From Elusimicrobiota bacterium (lineage in GTDB: Bacteria; Elusimicrobiota; Elusimicrobia; FEN-1173), in NCBI GenBank assembly GCA_016721625.1, contig JADKHR010000001.1:2418001-2482000 (forward strand): a stretch of DNA of 64,000 nt. The letters run 5' to 3'. The notes below the pieces were generated by a model. It ran no database searches and was not told the origin of the DNA. It saw only the letters and a program-made list of their open reading frames with translations. This document shows, piece by piece, positions 14,018-22,509 of the stretch (its first letter is position 1; the number at the start of each line of letters is the position of its first letter). The translations under genes and the position numbers were made by a program.

Positions 14018-15605
14018 CCAGGGACGAGAGCGGGTTAAACGCCATGGGGGGCCCTTGGCGGGACTCTTTTTGGCGGCAGGGTTGGCTCTCTTTCCATTTT
14101 TCCGGCAAGCCCTATTCGTGGACGACCACGCCCACTTTGAGCAGGCCGAGAGAATCGCCTGGACGGGGGGTGGGCCCTATTCTAAGACGGCGGGTGGATT
14201 GGGGTGGGTGAAAGGTCAAATTCCGGGGGAGGCCAACGGGCCCGTGTACCTCATGGCCGTCGGGGGGCTGATTCGTTTGTTGGGGGATGAGGTTTCCGTT
14301 GTTCGGTTGGCGTTGTTTCCCCTGCACTTGGCGGGCGTGTTTTCGGTTTATTTTTTGGCCCGGCGGTTTGTTCGACGCCCCTTCTTGGCCTCGCTCGTTT
14401 GGTTGGTTTCTCCTCATGTCTGGCTGACCACCAATTCCCTTTTGGTGGACGCCATGTTGGCGTCCCTGGTGTCCATCGGAATTTGCCTGTGGGTGGAAGG
14501 GTGGGAAAGGGATTCGGATCTTTTGCTCGCGGGCGGCGCTTTCTTCCAAGGGTTAAGCTTTTTGGTGAAATACACGGGATTGATTTCCATCGCTGTTTCG
14601 CTGATCTGGATCCTCCTTTGGTCCAAACGGCGGTTCCACGGGAAATCCCTTTGGTTGTCCATTCCCGTGGGAATGGGCGTGGGTTGGTTTTTGTGGTCGC
14701 GGTCCTTTTACGGGGAGTCCCACTTTCTGGCCGTGGCGCGGGGAAGCCTCTCTTTTCACGGTGGGGATCGGTGGGTGACGCTCGCCGCGTTTGCGACGGC
14801 GACGACACCCATTCTCGCTCTGGCCGGCATCAAAAATCTTTTGACGAATAAACCGGCGCGCGTGGGAGCCCTCGGGGCCTTCCTGGCGGCGGGGATTTTG
14901 GCGCCGTTCACCGACATGATTACCACCTTCGGGCTCTGTGCCCTCGCCTCCCTTTTCGTCGTCGCCCTTTGGCCGGCGGCTCCCGACGCCGACAGGGCGC
15001 CCGGAGAGGGGTGGTTGCGTTCATGGATTCTCCTCGGTGTCGTCGGTTTGTGGGCCGCCAGGGGATGGGTTTGCGCCCGTTACCTTGTGGTCATTGGAAT
15101 ACCGTTGGTCCTGCTTTCACTTCAAGTTCTTGAATCCTGGCGGTTTTGGGGGAAAATTGGCCGTTCCGCCCTTTGGGGGTTGATCGTCTATGGCGGATGT
15201 TTGGCGGCGGCTAATTTTCAGCAGGCCGCGGTGGATCCCTGGGCGATAAAAGAGGTTCAGAAGAAATTTGGACGTGACACTTCTGTCCAGTGGTTTTTCC
15301 CAGCGGCCACTCTGTCCGGCCTTCCTTATTACGGAGCCAAGGCCGGGTGGAGGCCGTTGAAGCCGGGGGAAGATATCCCGCCAGGGGGGCGCCTCCTTCT
15401 TCCCGCGCGACGGTTACCAAAGGTTTTTTGGCCGAACACACAGGGGGCCGCCGTCCTGGGAACTTTCTCGGCCCCTCGCGGACTTCCCTTTCGCTTGCTT
15501 GGATCCAAGGCGGGGTTTTATGGGTCGATTTGGGGGCCGCGACCCTTTGGTTTTTCTTTAGAACCCGTTGAAAAGTTTTATATCTTTGAGACCTCAAATG
15601 AGTAG
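13974..15605 (+). CDS. Family-39-like membrane glycosyltransferase
   Basis: About 543 residues with many membrane helices. The hallmark of GT39/ArnT/PMT-like enzymes is near the N-terminus: a first helix followed by ALFVDDHAHFEQAE, where the acidic pair in the first periplasmic loop is the likely catalytic site for transfer from a polyprenyl-phosphate sugar. A paralogue with FVDDHYH is at 48469. The start is uncertain: TTG at 13974 gives a cationic leader (GRERVKRHGG) but overlaps the radical SAM gene by 44 bases; TTG at 14055, preceded by GGGGGG, begins right at the first helix and avoids overlap. Confidence 0.72.
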   Translation: MIRRWDEGGLLFWGDQGRERVKRHGGPLAGLFLAAGLALFPFFRQALFVDDHAHFEQAERIAWTGGGPYSKTAGGLGWVKGQIPGEANGPVYLMAVGGLIRLLGDEVSVVRLALFPLHLAGVFSVYFLARRFVRRPFLASLVWLVSPHVWLTTNSLLVDAMLASLVSIGICLWVEGWERDSDLLLAGGAFFQGLSFLVKYTGLISIAVSLIWILLWSKRRFHGKSLWLSIPVGMGVGWFLWSRSFYGESHFLAVARGSLSFHGGDRWVTLAAFATATTPILALAGIKNLLTNKPARVGALGAFLAAGILAPFTDMITTFGLCALASLFVVALWPAAPDADRAPGEGWLRSWILLGVVGLWAARGWVCARYLVVIGIPLVLLSLQVLESWRFWGKIGRSALWGLIVYGGCLAAANFQQAAVDPWAIKEVQKKFGRDTSVQWFFPAATLSGLPYYGAKAGWRPLKPGEDIPPGGRLLLPARRLPKVFWPNTQGAAVLGTFSAPRGLPFRLLGSKAGFYGSIWGPRPFGFSLEPVEKFYIFETSNE

Positions 15606-15640
15606 CTTGGGGGAACTGTCGGGTGGCGCCTGGGGGGGAA

Positions 15641-15979
15641 ATGGCATCGGACCAGGAATTCGTTGATTTTGTCTGCGATCAGATGCGGGGAGCCGGGCCT
15701 ATCTCCTTTCGGAAGATGTTTGGAGAATACGCGATTTACTGCCGCGGGAAAGTGGTGGCGCTTGTTTGCGATAACCAATTGTTCGTTAAGCCCACGGCGG
15801 GCGGCCGATCCTTCGGCGGGAATGTGGAAGAGGCTCCTCCTTACCCTGGGGCGAAAAATTATTTTCTGGTGGGCGATCGAATCGACGATCGGGAGTGGGT
15901 TTCCGGCTTGGTCCGAGCCACGGAAAAAAACCTCCCCGCGCCGAAGCCGAAGAAACGCAAGTCGAAAAGGCGCCTCTAG
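15641..15979 (+). CDS. TfoX N-terminal domain protein
   Basis: A 112-residue protein matching the TfoX/Sxy N-terminal domain: FVDFVCDQMRGAGPISFRKMFGEYAIYCRGKVVALV, then QLFVKPT and PPYPGAKNYFLV. The final ~15 residues are a Lys/Arg tail (PKPKKRKSKRRL), perhaps nucleic-acid binding. Stand-alone proteins of this family are common and mostly uncharacterised; a competence role is not implied. ATG at 15641 follows a GGGGGGAA ribosome-binding site; an upstream start at 15623 is less likely. Confidence 0.8.
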   Translation: MASDQEFVDFVCDQMRGAGPISFRKMFGEYAIYCRGKVVALVCDNQLFVKPTAGGRSFGGNVEEAPPYPGAKNYFLVGDRIDDREWVSGLVRATEKNLPAPKPKKRKSKRRL

Positions 15980-16115
15980 GAGCTTGATCCATTCTCCCGA
16001 TTCGGCTGCAAATTTATCTGTCGGCCTGGGTCTTTGCCCCGAATATATTTTTTAGCATCCCACTCGGTCTTTGTTATAGGATCGTTAGGGGGAATATTGT
16101 CCAAAGGGAGTGATT

Positions 16116-16460
16116 ATGCGAATTGTTTTGGCGGTGTCAGCCTGGGTCCTTTTAGCGGGGTGTGCGCCAACGTTGGTTCAGCTCAATTCACGGGCTGAAC
16201 GGGTGACCGTCAGCAAGGAAAACCCCGGCCCTGGGTTCAAAGAAATTGGACCCATCTCGGCGTCCCATGGGGAAGGGAACGGGGTGATTGGCCGGAAGGG
16301 AACCTACGAAGGGGCTTACACCCTTCTCAAAAACAAGGCCGCCGACATGGGGGCGGACCATGTGATGATCTTGAATATCGTGGAGGCGGACTCTAACCCC
16401 AATGATCCGGGCGATAACCATTTTGTGATCCGCGGGGTGGCGTATCGAAAGGGTCCGTAA
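16116..16460 (+). CDS. DUF4156-like outer-envelope lipoprotein
   Basis: A 114-residue lipoprotein precursor with lipobox LLAGC (Cys16). The mature part, with LNSRAERVTVSKENPGPGFKEIGPI and later AYTLLKNKAADMGADHVMI, fits the DUF4156 family, whose members are small lipoproteins of unknown function. ATG at 16116 is chosen because AAAGGGAG lies upstream; GTG at 16110 is also possible. It is monocistronic, with ~135 bases of upstream spacer lacking a recognisable gene. Confidence 0.72.
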   Translation: MRIVLAVSAWVLLAGCAPTLVQLNSRAERVTVSKENPGPGFKEIGPISASHGEGNGVIGRKGTYEGAYTLLKNKAADMGADHVMILNIVEADSNPNDPGDNHFVIRGVAYRKGP

Positions 16461-16540
16461 ATCTTTCGAGCGTCAAAAGTTAGACAAATTGGTATTGAAA
16501 CGGGCCCATGGGGGTTCCGATCTTCGTTAAGGAGGCTTTT

Positions 16541-17098
16541 ATGAGTGCTCATGCGTTTCGTGTTGCAGTGGCTGTGGTTCTTGGTGTTCAACTCGTTGGT
16601 TTTTCAGCGGCGGACCTTCGGGCCGAGGCGGAAAAACCTGTTGTGGAGTCGGCCGGGCCCGCGGCGGGCGTTTCTCCCGTGGACCTGGCGGGCCAGGAGG
16701 CTTGGCGAAAAGAGTTCAACGGGGTCCGGACCCAACGCAACGTGTTGTTGGGGGGGAGCGTGGCGGCTGTGGTGGCGGGCGGCGTGGTCTATGTGGCGGC
16801 CATGGGGGATATGACTGACGCGAAGAACACGCCCGGGTGCGATTATTCGGGGGGAACCATTTATTGCGCGGACGAGGCCAGCCGGGCCGCCGCCCAGGAC
16901 CAACTCGATTCGTCCCAACAAAAAATGCTCATCGGCGCGGCCGTCTCCCTGGGAGGTTTGGGGTTGGCTTTGTGGGGGGCTTTCAAATCGGGGGAAATGA
17001 GCCGTTTGGAGAGGGCAGGGGAGAAAAAGGGATATTCGCTTTCGTTGGAGCCCCGTGGAATGACGGGCATGGAGCTGTTGGTTCGCCGTACGTTTTAG
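16541..17098 (+). CDS. Exported protein with one internal hydrophobic pair, unknown function
   Basis: A 185-residue protein with a strong ribosome-binding site AAGGAGG and ATG at 16541. The signal peptide is residues ~5-30 (ending DLRAEA). Two further hydrophobic stretches (~68-88 VLLGGSVAAVVAGGVVYVAA and ~130-147 MLIGAAVSLGGLGLALWGAF) bracket a loop with two cysteines (GCDYSGGTIYCAD) that could form a disulfide. No family recognised. Confidence 0.6.
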   Translation: MSAHAFRVAVAVVLGVQLVGFSAADLRAEAEKPVVESAGPAAGVSPVDLAGQEAWRKEFNGVRTQRNVLLGGSVAAVVAGGVVYVAAMGDMTDAKNTPGCDYSGGTIYCADEASRAAAQDQLDSSQQKMLIGAAVSLGGLGLALWGAFKSGEMSRLERAGEKKGYSLSLEPRGMTGMELLVRRTF

Positions 17099-17136
17099 TG
17101 TGGACCGGGGAGGAGAACACGCGGGAAAAAAAGTCC

Positions 17137-17164
17137 TTGACAATTTCGGAAGATATGGCATAAT
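17137..17164 (+). promoter_or_regulatory. Sigma-70 promoter of the cold-shock gene with long 5' leader
   Basis: TTGACA (17137-17142) and CATAAT (17159-17164) are separated by 16 bases. About 145 bases of untranslated leader then precede the cold-shock protein start, the usual arrangement of csp genes whose leader folds in a temperature-dependent way. The leader includes a CCGCGG and a T-run near 17245-17260. Confidence 0.7.
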
Positions 17165-17315
17165 GAAGGCCGTAAGATTGAAGTTTGGCTTCCGGTTCGT
17201 CGGTGGAACATCATCGTAACAGGCCGTGTGGACAAACGTCCCCGCGGCTTTTTTTGCGTGTGGTTCGCTGTGGAATGCGCTTCAGAAACTATCTTACATG
17301 GACGGTGATGTTTCG

Positions 17316-17516
17316 ATGAAAGGTACAGTGAAATGGTTCAACGCATCCAAGGGGTTTGGTTTTATCACCCCCGAAGGTGGTGCGGAGGACGTGTTTGTTC
17401 ACTTCTCGGCCATTCAAGGGGAAGGTTACAAATCCCTCAATGACGGCCAAGCGGTGGAGCTCGAGGTGACCAAAGGCCCCAAAGGCCTGCAGGCCGCCAA
17501 CGTTCGCCCGTTGTAA
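17316..17516 (+). CDS. Cold-shock domain protein
   Basis: A 66-residue CspA-family OB-fold protein. RNP1 (KGFGFI) and RNP2 (VFVHF) motifs are intact within GTVKWFNASKGFGFI and DVFVHFSAIQ. It binds single-stranded RNA and DNA and acts as an RNA chaperone. The ATG at 17316 is chosen because homology starts there; a 30-codon in-frame upstream extension belongs to the leader. It is followed by a strong terminator and is monocistronic. Confidence 0.95.
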   Translation: MKGTVKWFNASKGFGFITPEGGAEDVFVHFSAIQGEGYKSLNDGQAVELEVTKGPKGLQAANVRPL

Positions 17517-17535
17517 CCAACGGCTTCGTTAGAAA

Positions 17536-17576
17536 GGACCCTCGCCGGTTTAGCCGGCGAGGGTCCTTTTCTTTTT
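17536..17576 (+). terminator. Rho-independent terminator after the cold-shock gene
   Basis: GGACCCTCGCCGG and its exact complement CCGGCGAGGGTCC form a 13-bp GC-rich stem with a short TTTAG loop region, followed by TTTTCTTTTT. Confidence 0.95.
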
Positions 17577-17592
17577 AAGCTATAATACTCCC

Positions 17593-18450
17593 ATGCCGAA
17601 CCCCTGCCGCACCGTTTCCATCGGTCCCATCCGCCTCGCCAACGACCGGCCCCTCGCCTTGATCGCCGGGACCTGCGTGGTGGAAAGCGAAGCGATGACT
17701 CGGCGTGTAGCGGCCCGCTTGCAGGACATGGCCCACCGCCTCCGGATCCCCTTCCTCTTTAAAGCGTCCTACGACAAAGCCAACCGATCCTCCAGCGCTT
17801 CCTACCGCGGGCCGGGCCCCGCCGAGGGCCTCGCGATCCTGGCCAAGGTGAAACGGGAACTAGGCCTGGCAGTGGTGACGGACGTCCATTCCGTTGAGGA
17901 AATCCCGGCCGCGGCCGCGGTGGCCGACGTGCTTCAGATCCCCGCGTTCCTTTGCCGGCAGACCGACCTGGTGGTATCCGCCGCCAAATCGGGGCGGGTG
18001 GTGAACGTCAAAAAGGGGCAATTCCTTTCCCCCTGGGACGCGGAGAACATCGTTCGGAAAGTGGAGGCGGCCGGGTCGGACCGCCTTCTCTTGACGGAAC
18101 GGGGCGCGTCTTTCGGTTACAATAATTTGGTGGTGGACATGCGGAGCTTGGAGGTTCTGCGAGGGTTCGGCGCGCCAGTGGTTTTTGACGCGACGCATTC
18201 GGTTCAATTGCCGGGAGGAAAAGGGACCTCGTCAGGCGGCCAGCGGGAGTTTATTTATCCCCTCGCCCGCGCGGCGGTGGCCGTGGGCGTGGCGGCGGTG
18301 TTCATGGAAGTCCATCCCGACCCGGAAAAAGCCCTTTCCGACGGACCCAACGCCGTCCGGCTGGCCCATGTGCCGGAACTGATGAAGCGCCTTCTCGCCA
18401 TCGACCGCGTGGTGAAGCGCCGAGGATTTGTTCGAAACATTTTCGTCTGA
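17593..18450 (+). CDS. kdsA: 3-deoxy-8-phosphooctulonate synthase (Kdo-8-phosphate synthase)
   Basis: A 285-residue TIM-barrel enzyme condensing arabinose 5-phosphate with phosphoenolpyruvate to Kdo-8-phosphate. Family motifs: FLFKASYDKANRSS, VTDVHS, LQIPAFLCRQTDL, VNVKKGQFLSPWD, FDATHSVQLPGG and EVHPDPEKALSDG. The sequence IAGTCVVES carries cysteine where metal-dependent KdsA enzymes have their metal ligand (metal-free forms have asparagine), so it is probably of the metal-dependent class. It starts a Kdo/LPS-export operon, right after the csp terminator. Confidence 0.95.
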   Translation: MPNPCRTVSIGPIRLANDRPLALIAGTCVVESEAMTRRVAARLQDMAHRLRIPFLFKASYDKANRSSSASYRGPGPAEGLAILAKVKRELGLAVVTDVHSVEEIPAAAAVADVLQIPAFLCRQTDLVVSAAKSGRVVNVKKGQFLSPWDAENIVRKVEAAGSDRLLLTERGASFGYNNLVVDMRSLEVLRGFGAPVVFDATHSVQLPGGKGTSSGGQREFIYPLARAAVAVGVAAVFMEVHPDPEKALSDGPNAVRLAHVPELMKRLLAIDRVVKRRGFVRNIFV

Positions 18451-18463
18451 CAGCGAGGCGGGT

Positions 18464-18688
18464 ATGAAAAAAGAGAAAAACAAGAGCGAGCCGTCCATCC
18501 CCTCTCCGGCGATTCCAGCGTCGGAGCCCTGGCGGCCCACGTGGCGGTGGCACTTGAAGGCCTTGGGGGGGATTTATCTTTTTTTGGTCCTCTTCTATTT
18601 CGCCGTGGACCGTTGGTTGTCCCGTCTTCCGGAGCCCTACCGGTTGCGGGACGTGCCCGTCGAAATGACCCCCTGGCTGAAAAAGTAG
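18464..18688 (+). CDS. Small single-helix membrane protein in the Kdo operon
   Basis: A 74-residue protein with a charged, proline-rich N-terminus, one membrane helix (residues ~40-56, ALGGIYLFLVLFYFAV) and a short C-terminal tail. It sits 13 bases after kdsA and 7 bases before kdsD, so it is cotranscribed. No family recognised; an accessory role in envelope biogenesis is inferred from position only. Confidence 0.65.
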   Translation: MKKEKNKSEPSIPSPAIPASEPWRPTWRWHLKALGGIYLFLVLFYFAVDRWLSRLPEPYRLRDVPVEMTPWLKK

Positions 18689-18695
18689 GGTTCCC

Positions 18696-19685
18696 ATGAA
18701 GAAACCCGCCCTTGTTTCCGCCGCCCGTTGGGCGGACCGCGCCCGCCGCACCCTGCGGATCGAAGCGCGCGCCGTGGCCGACCAGGTGGCCCATGTGGAC
18801 CGACATTTCGTTCTGGCCGCCGAGCGGTTGATCCGGACCCGGGGACGGGTGGTGGTGATGGGGATCGGCAAATCGGGTTTGATCGGGCGGAAGCTGGCCG
18901 CCACGCTCTCCTCCACGGGGACGGCGGCTTATTTCGTCCATCCGACGGACGGTCTCCACGGCGACGTGGGGATGGTGTTGGCGGGAGACACGGTGCTGGC
19001 GCTCTCCCACTCGGGGGAGACGGAGGAACTGAAAAAAATTCTCGGCACGCTCCGGAATTTGAAAGTGTTTTTGATCGCCTTGACGGGTCGGCCCCGGTCG
19101 CCCTTGGGGCGCGCGGCGGACCTGGTCGTCAACACGTCGGTGCGGGGCGAGGCCTGTCCGTTCAATATCACGCCCACGGCCTCCACCACGGCCATGCTCG
19201 CCATGGGCGACGCCTTGGCGCTCTTGGCCATGGAGATGCGGGGGTTCGGCCGGGAAGATTTCGCCCGCCTCCATCCCGCGGGGACCTTGGGCAAGCGGCT
19301 GACGCTTCGGGTGGGGGAACTGATGCATCAAGGGACGGACAACCCGCTGGTGCCGGAGTCCAAACGGGTCGAAGACGCTTTAGCGGTGATGACCCGGACC
19401 CGGCTCGGGGCCGCTTCCCTGGTGGACGGTCGGGGCCGCCTGACGGGGGTGTTCACCGACGGCGATTTGCGGCGGCGTTTGCAAAAAGATCCGGCGCTGT
19501 TGTCTAAAACCCTTTCGGCGGTCATGACGCGGTCGCCCCGGACCGTGGGGGTGGACGACCTGGCCGCCGATGTGGCCCCTCTGTTCCGAAAATACGGGTT
19601 GGATAACTTCCCCGTGGTGGACCGACGGGGGCGGCCGGTGGGCGTGCTGGACGAAAAGGATCTCCTCGATGAAGGCCTTGTTTAA
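18696..19685 (+). CDS. kdsD: Arabinose-5-phosphate isomerase
   Basis: A 329-residue KpsF/GutQ/KdsD family protein making arabinose 5-phosphate from ribulose 5-phosphate for Kdo synthesis. An N-terminal SIS sugar-isomerase domain (GRVVVMGIGKSGLIGRKLAATLSSTGT split around residue 50; FVHPTDGLHGDVGM; LALSHSGETEE) is followed by two CBS domains in the last ~120 residues (GELMHQGTDNPLV; GVFTDGDLRRRL; VVDRRGRPVGVLDEKDLL). It overlaps kdsC by 17 bases. Confidence 0.93.
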   Translation: MKKPALVSAARWADRARRTLRIEARAVADQVAHVDRHFVLAAERLIRTRGRVVVMGIGKSGLIGRKLAATLSSTGTAAYFVHPTDGLHGDVGMVLAGDTVLALSHSGETEELKKILGTLRNLKVFLIALTGRPRSPLGRAADLVVNTSVRGEACPFNITPTASTTAMLAMGDALALLAMEMRGFGREDFARLHPAGTLGKRLTLRVGELMHQGTDNPLVPESKRVEDALAVMTRTRLGAASLVDGRGRLTGVFTDGDLRRRLQKDPALLSKTLSAVMTRSPRTVGVDDLAADVAPLFRKYGLDNFPVVDRRGRPVGVLDEKDLLDEGLV

Positions 19686-20265
19686 AAAACTGCCGAGAGG
19701 GTCGGCTCTCTCCCAAAAGGAGCTCCTCCGCCGCGCCAAAAAAATCCGATTGTTCGCCATGGACGTGGACGGCGTTTTGACCGACGGAAAGATCGTCGTG
19801 CTCGACTCCGGCGAAGAAGTTAAAAGCTGGGATGTGAAGGACCGCATCGCGTTCTTCATTTTACGGAAGTTCGGCGACCGGTTTCGGGTGGCATGGATCA
19901 CGGGTCGGAAGTCCCTCCAGGTGGAGACCCGCGCGAAAGAAATCGGGGTCGCCTCCCTTTTTCAAAACTGCGACCACAAAGGGCGGGCGTTGGAGGAGGC
20001 CGCGGCGGGGCTCTCACTGACGATGGAGCAGACCGTGTTCATGGGGGACGACTTGGTGGACCTTCCGGCGCTTCGGCGGGCGGGGCTCGCCGTTTGTCCG
20101 TCGGACGCCCACCCGTCGGTTCGGGCGGTGTGCCACTGGGTGACGAAGTCTCCCGGCGGGAACGGGGCGGTGCGGGAAATGGCGGATTTTGTGTTGGAAG
20201 CGCAGGGCTTGATGGGACCGTTGCTTGAAATGTTCGAGAACCCGGACCGCCGTCCGAATCCGTAA
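19669..20265 (+). CDS. kdsC: 3-deoxy-D-manno-octulosonate 8-phosphate phosphatase
   Basis: A 198-residue HAD-superfamily C0-type phosphatase. Motif I is FAMDVDGVLTDGK, then WDVKDRIA, the motif II threonine in WITGRKS, and motif III FMGDDLVDLPALR. It removes phosphate from Kdo-8-phosphate to release Kdo. The ATG at 19669 overlaps the end of kdsD; a ~15-residue extra N-terminus precedes the HAD core. It runs into lptC with a 41-base overlap. Confidence 0.92.
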   Translation: MKALFKKLPRGSALSQKELLRRAKKIRLFAMDVDGVLTDGKIVVLDSGEEVKSWDVKDRIAFFILRKFGDRFRVAWITGRKSLQVETRAKEIGVASLFQNCDHKGRALEEAAAGLSLTMEQTVFMGDDLVDLPALRRAGLAVCPSDAHPSVRAVCHWVTKSPGGNGAVREMADFVLEAQGLMGPLLEMFENPDRRPNP

Positions 20266-20791
20266 CCTGGCCGCGGGGGCGCTGGCCGCCTTGGCGGCCT
20301 GTCGACCCGTGCGGGGGCCCGCGTACCCGGACACGGTCGAGGCTCCCGACCAAACCATGGACGACTTCACGATGGATTCCTACGCCGCCCTGGCCCGCGT
20401 GTGGTCTTTAAGGGCGCCCCACGCCGATATTTTTGAAAAGGACCACCGCGTGGAGCTCACCCAACCGCGCATCCGTTTTTTTTCCGCGGGGCGGCCGGGT
20501 TCCACCGTGGCGGCGGCCCAGGGCCGGCTGGACACGGAAACCAAAGACATGTGGGCCGGGGGCGGCGTGGTGATGGTGTCCACGGAAGGGGCGCGCCTCG
20601 AAAGCGATTGGGTGCGCTACGAGAAGAGCACCGAACGGTTTATTTCCACGGCGGCCGTGACCATTACCCGCGGTCGTTCGGTGGTCACGGGAATCGGCTG
20701 GCAGGCGCGGTCGGACCTCTCGGATTTATTGATCACTCATCAGCGGGGAGAGATCGCCCCAGAAGACGAGCGCGGGTTTAAGAAGAAATGA
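20225..20791 (+). CDS. lptC: LPS export protein LptC-like lipoprotein
   Basis: A 188-residue protein with TTG start, signal sequence and a lipobox-like LAAC at residue ~25. The mature domain fits LptC: an 'ARVWSLRAPHADIFEKDHRVELTQPRIRFF' strand set followed by AAAQGRLDTETKDMWAGGGVVMVST and LESDWVRY, then a final TRGRSVVTGIGWQARSDL. LptC connects the inner-membrane LptBFG complex to periplasmic LptA. Here a lipid anchor rather than a membrane helix would hold it. Position between kdsC and lptA supports the call. Confidence 0.75.
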   Translation: MKCSRTRTAVRIRNLAAGALAALAACRPVRGPAYPDTVEAPDQTMDDFTMDSYAALARVWSLRAPHADIFEKDHRVELTQPRIRFFSAGRPGSTVAAAQGRLDTETKDMWAGGGVVMVSTEGARLESDWVRYEKSTERFISTAAVTITRGRSVVTGIGWQARSDLSDLLITHQRGEIAPEDERGFKKK

Positions 20792-21687
20792 GGCGTGCCG
20801 AAGAGAGAAACGGTTTTACGGGACGCCTTTTGTTTTTTGCGGTCTTGGCGGTGGCGGGAGAAGCGGCGGCGGGGGGGCCGGACGTGGGGGTTTCCACGGC
20901 GGCGCCCAAGGCCGTGATCACGAGCCGGTCCGTGCGGGTGTTGGACAAGGGAGGGCGGGTGGAGTTCACGGGGGACGTGAAGCTCACCCGGGGAGACGAT
21001 TTTTTGTCGACGGATCGCCTGGTGACCGAGGAGGCCACCAACGTGTCGCGGGCGACCGGGCACGTTTACTTTCGGCAGGAGAACGCCGGCGAAGGGGTTC
21101 GCTGGGAAGCTTGGGGAGAGCGGGGCGTTTACGACTCCGAGGTCGCGTCGGGAACCCTGTGGGGGAACAGCCCGCCGGCCCGTGCTCGGCGGACGCCTTT
21201 GGGGCCTGGCGCGACGCCCGGCGGAAAAGTGGACTTGGAAGCGCCGGAGATTTCCTTTGCCCGGGTGGCCGTTTCCACGGCGCCCGGCTCCCGCGCCCTG
21301 GGAAGGGCCCGTGCGGCCGGGGGTGTGTACGTGAAAAGCGCGGAGGACGTTCCGATTCCGCGGGTGACGGAAATGTGGTCGGACCGGGCGGACTACGATG
21401 GACCGGCGGACCGGTTTCGGTTGGAAGGGGCCTTTCGTCCATGGCCCGGCCTCCCTCCGCCCGGGGATCCCCCCGCTCGTTTGGACCGGCCTTACGCCCG
21501 CCAGGTCCAGGGTTCGGAGCGGCGGCAACTCCGGGGAGAAATCATCAATTTTCACCCCGCCGCGCGGCGACTGGTGGTGGAACGGGCCGTGCGGGCTCAA
21601 ATTTTGTTCGATTCCAGCAAGTCCGCGAACGGCGCGGGATCGGAAATCAAGGGAAAAGAGAGGAAAACGGGTGTCCCTGCTCGCTGA
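20788..21687 (+). CDS. lptA: LptA/OstA-like periplasmic LPS-transport protein
   Basis: A 299-residue protein with an N-terminal signal (LLFFAVLAVAGEAAAGG) and OstA-type beta-jellyroll repeats: ITSRSVRVLDKGGRVEFTGDVKLTRGDDFLSTDRLV, later ATGHVYFRQ, and VTEMWSDRADYDGPADRF. LptA forms the periplasmic bridge for LPS. It is longer than the ~185-residue E. coli protein, with an Arg/Pro-rich insert around residues 125-150. ATGA overlap with lptC and 17-base overlap with lptB place all three in one operon. Confidence 0.75.
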   Translation: MRRAEERNGFTGRLLFFAVLAVAGEAAAGGPDVGVSTAAPKAVITSRSVRVLDKGGRVEFTGDVKLTRGDDFLSTDRLVTEEATNVSRATGHVYFRQENAGEGVRWEAWGERGVYDSEVASGTLWGNSPPARARRTPLGPGATPGGKVDLEAPEISFARVAVSTAPGSRALGRARAAGGVYVKSAEDVPIPRVTEMWSDRADYDGPADRFRLEGAFRPWPGLPPPGDPPARLDRPYARQVQGSERRQLRGEIINFHPAARRLVVERAVRAQILFDSSKSANGAGSEIKGKERKTGVPAR

Positions 21688-22390
21688 GAATTTAAAAAAG
21701 TCCTACGGATCCCGCCTGGTGGTGGACGGGGTGACCGTGGAGGTCAACCCGGGAGAGATCGTCGGGCTTCTGGGCCCCAACGGCGCGGGGAAGACCACCA
21801 GTTTCTACATGACCGTGGGCCTCGTTCGTCCGGACGGGGGTCGCATCACCATCGAAGGGAGCGACGTTTCCGGATTGCCGATGTACATGCGGGCCCGGGC
21901 GGGGCTCGGCTATCTGGCCCAGGAACCGTCCATTTTCCGCCATATGTCCGTGGAAGATAACCTGAACGCCATCCTCGAACACCTGCCGCTCCTGCCCGAG
22001 GAACGGAAAGCCAAAGGCCAGGGGCTTTTGGAAGATTTGGGGCTGACGCGGTTGGCCAAACAGATGGCGTTCACTCTTTCCGGCGGGGAGAAACGCCGGA
22101 CGGAAATCGCCCGCGCCCTCGTGACGGACCCCCGCTATCTCCTTTTGGACGAACCGTTCGTGGGGATCGACCCGCTGGCGGTGAACGACATTCAGGACGT
22201 GTTGGGGCAGTTGAAGAAAAAAGGGCTCGGACTTTTGATCACCGACCACAACGTTCGGGCGACCCTCGAGATCGTCGATCGCGCCTACATCATCCACGCC
22301 GGCCGCATTCTGGTCCACGGCGGGGCCCACGATTTGATGAACTCGGCGGAAGCGCGCCGTCTCTACCTGGGAGAAAAATTTCGGATGTGA
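21671..22390 (+). CDS. lptB: LPS export ABC transporter ATP-binding protein LptB
   Basis: A 239-residue ABC ATPase with GTG start. Walker A LLGPNGAGKTTSFYM, Q-loop YLAQEPSIFRHM, signature LSGGEKRRTEIARAL, Walker B YLLLDEPFVGIDPLAV and the H-loop ITDHNVRATLEI all match LptB (GENP-type spacing). It powers LPS extraction from the inner membrane. The membrane partners LptF/LptG are not in this window. A palindromic repeat follows the stop. Confidence 0.95.
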   Translation: MSLLAENLKKSYGSRLVVDGVTVEVNPGEIVGLLGPNGAGKTTSFYMTVGLVRPDGGRITIEGSDVSGLPMYMRARAGLGYLAQEPSIFRHMSVEDNLNAILEHLPLLPEERKAKGQGLLEDLGLTRLAKQMAFTLSGGEKRRTEIARALVTDPRYLLLDEPFVGIDPLAVNDIQDVLGQLKKKGLGLLITDHNVRATLEIVDRAYIIHAGRILVHGGAHDLMNSAEARRLYLGEKFRM

Positions 22391-22422
22391 GGGGGAGAGG
22401 AACCATTTCCGTTGGAAATAGG

Positions 22423-22446
22423 CCCTCTCCCGCTAGCGGGAGAGGG
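22423..22446. repeat. 24-base GC-rich palindrome, copy 2
   Basis: A perfect 24-base palindrome beginning CCCTCTCCCGCT, one base different at the centre from the copy at 7669-7692. It lies 33 bases after lptB and may end that operon. Followed by AAACC rather than a T-run. Confidence 0.65.
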
Positions 22447-22509
22447 AAACCGCTTTTAAGAGCGAAAGGGACTTGGCGAACGGGGTGGTGGCTTTGGGTT
22501 TTTGAAAAA

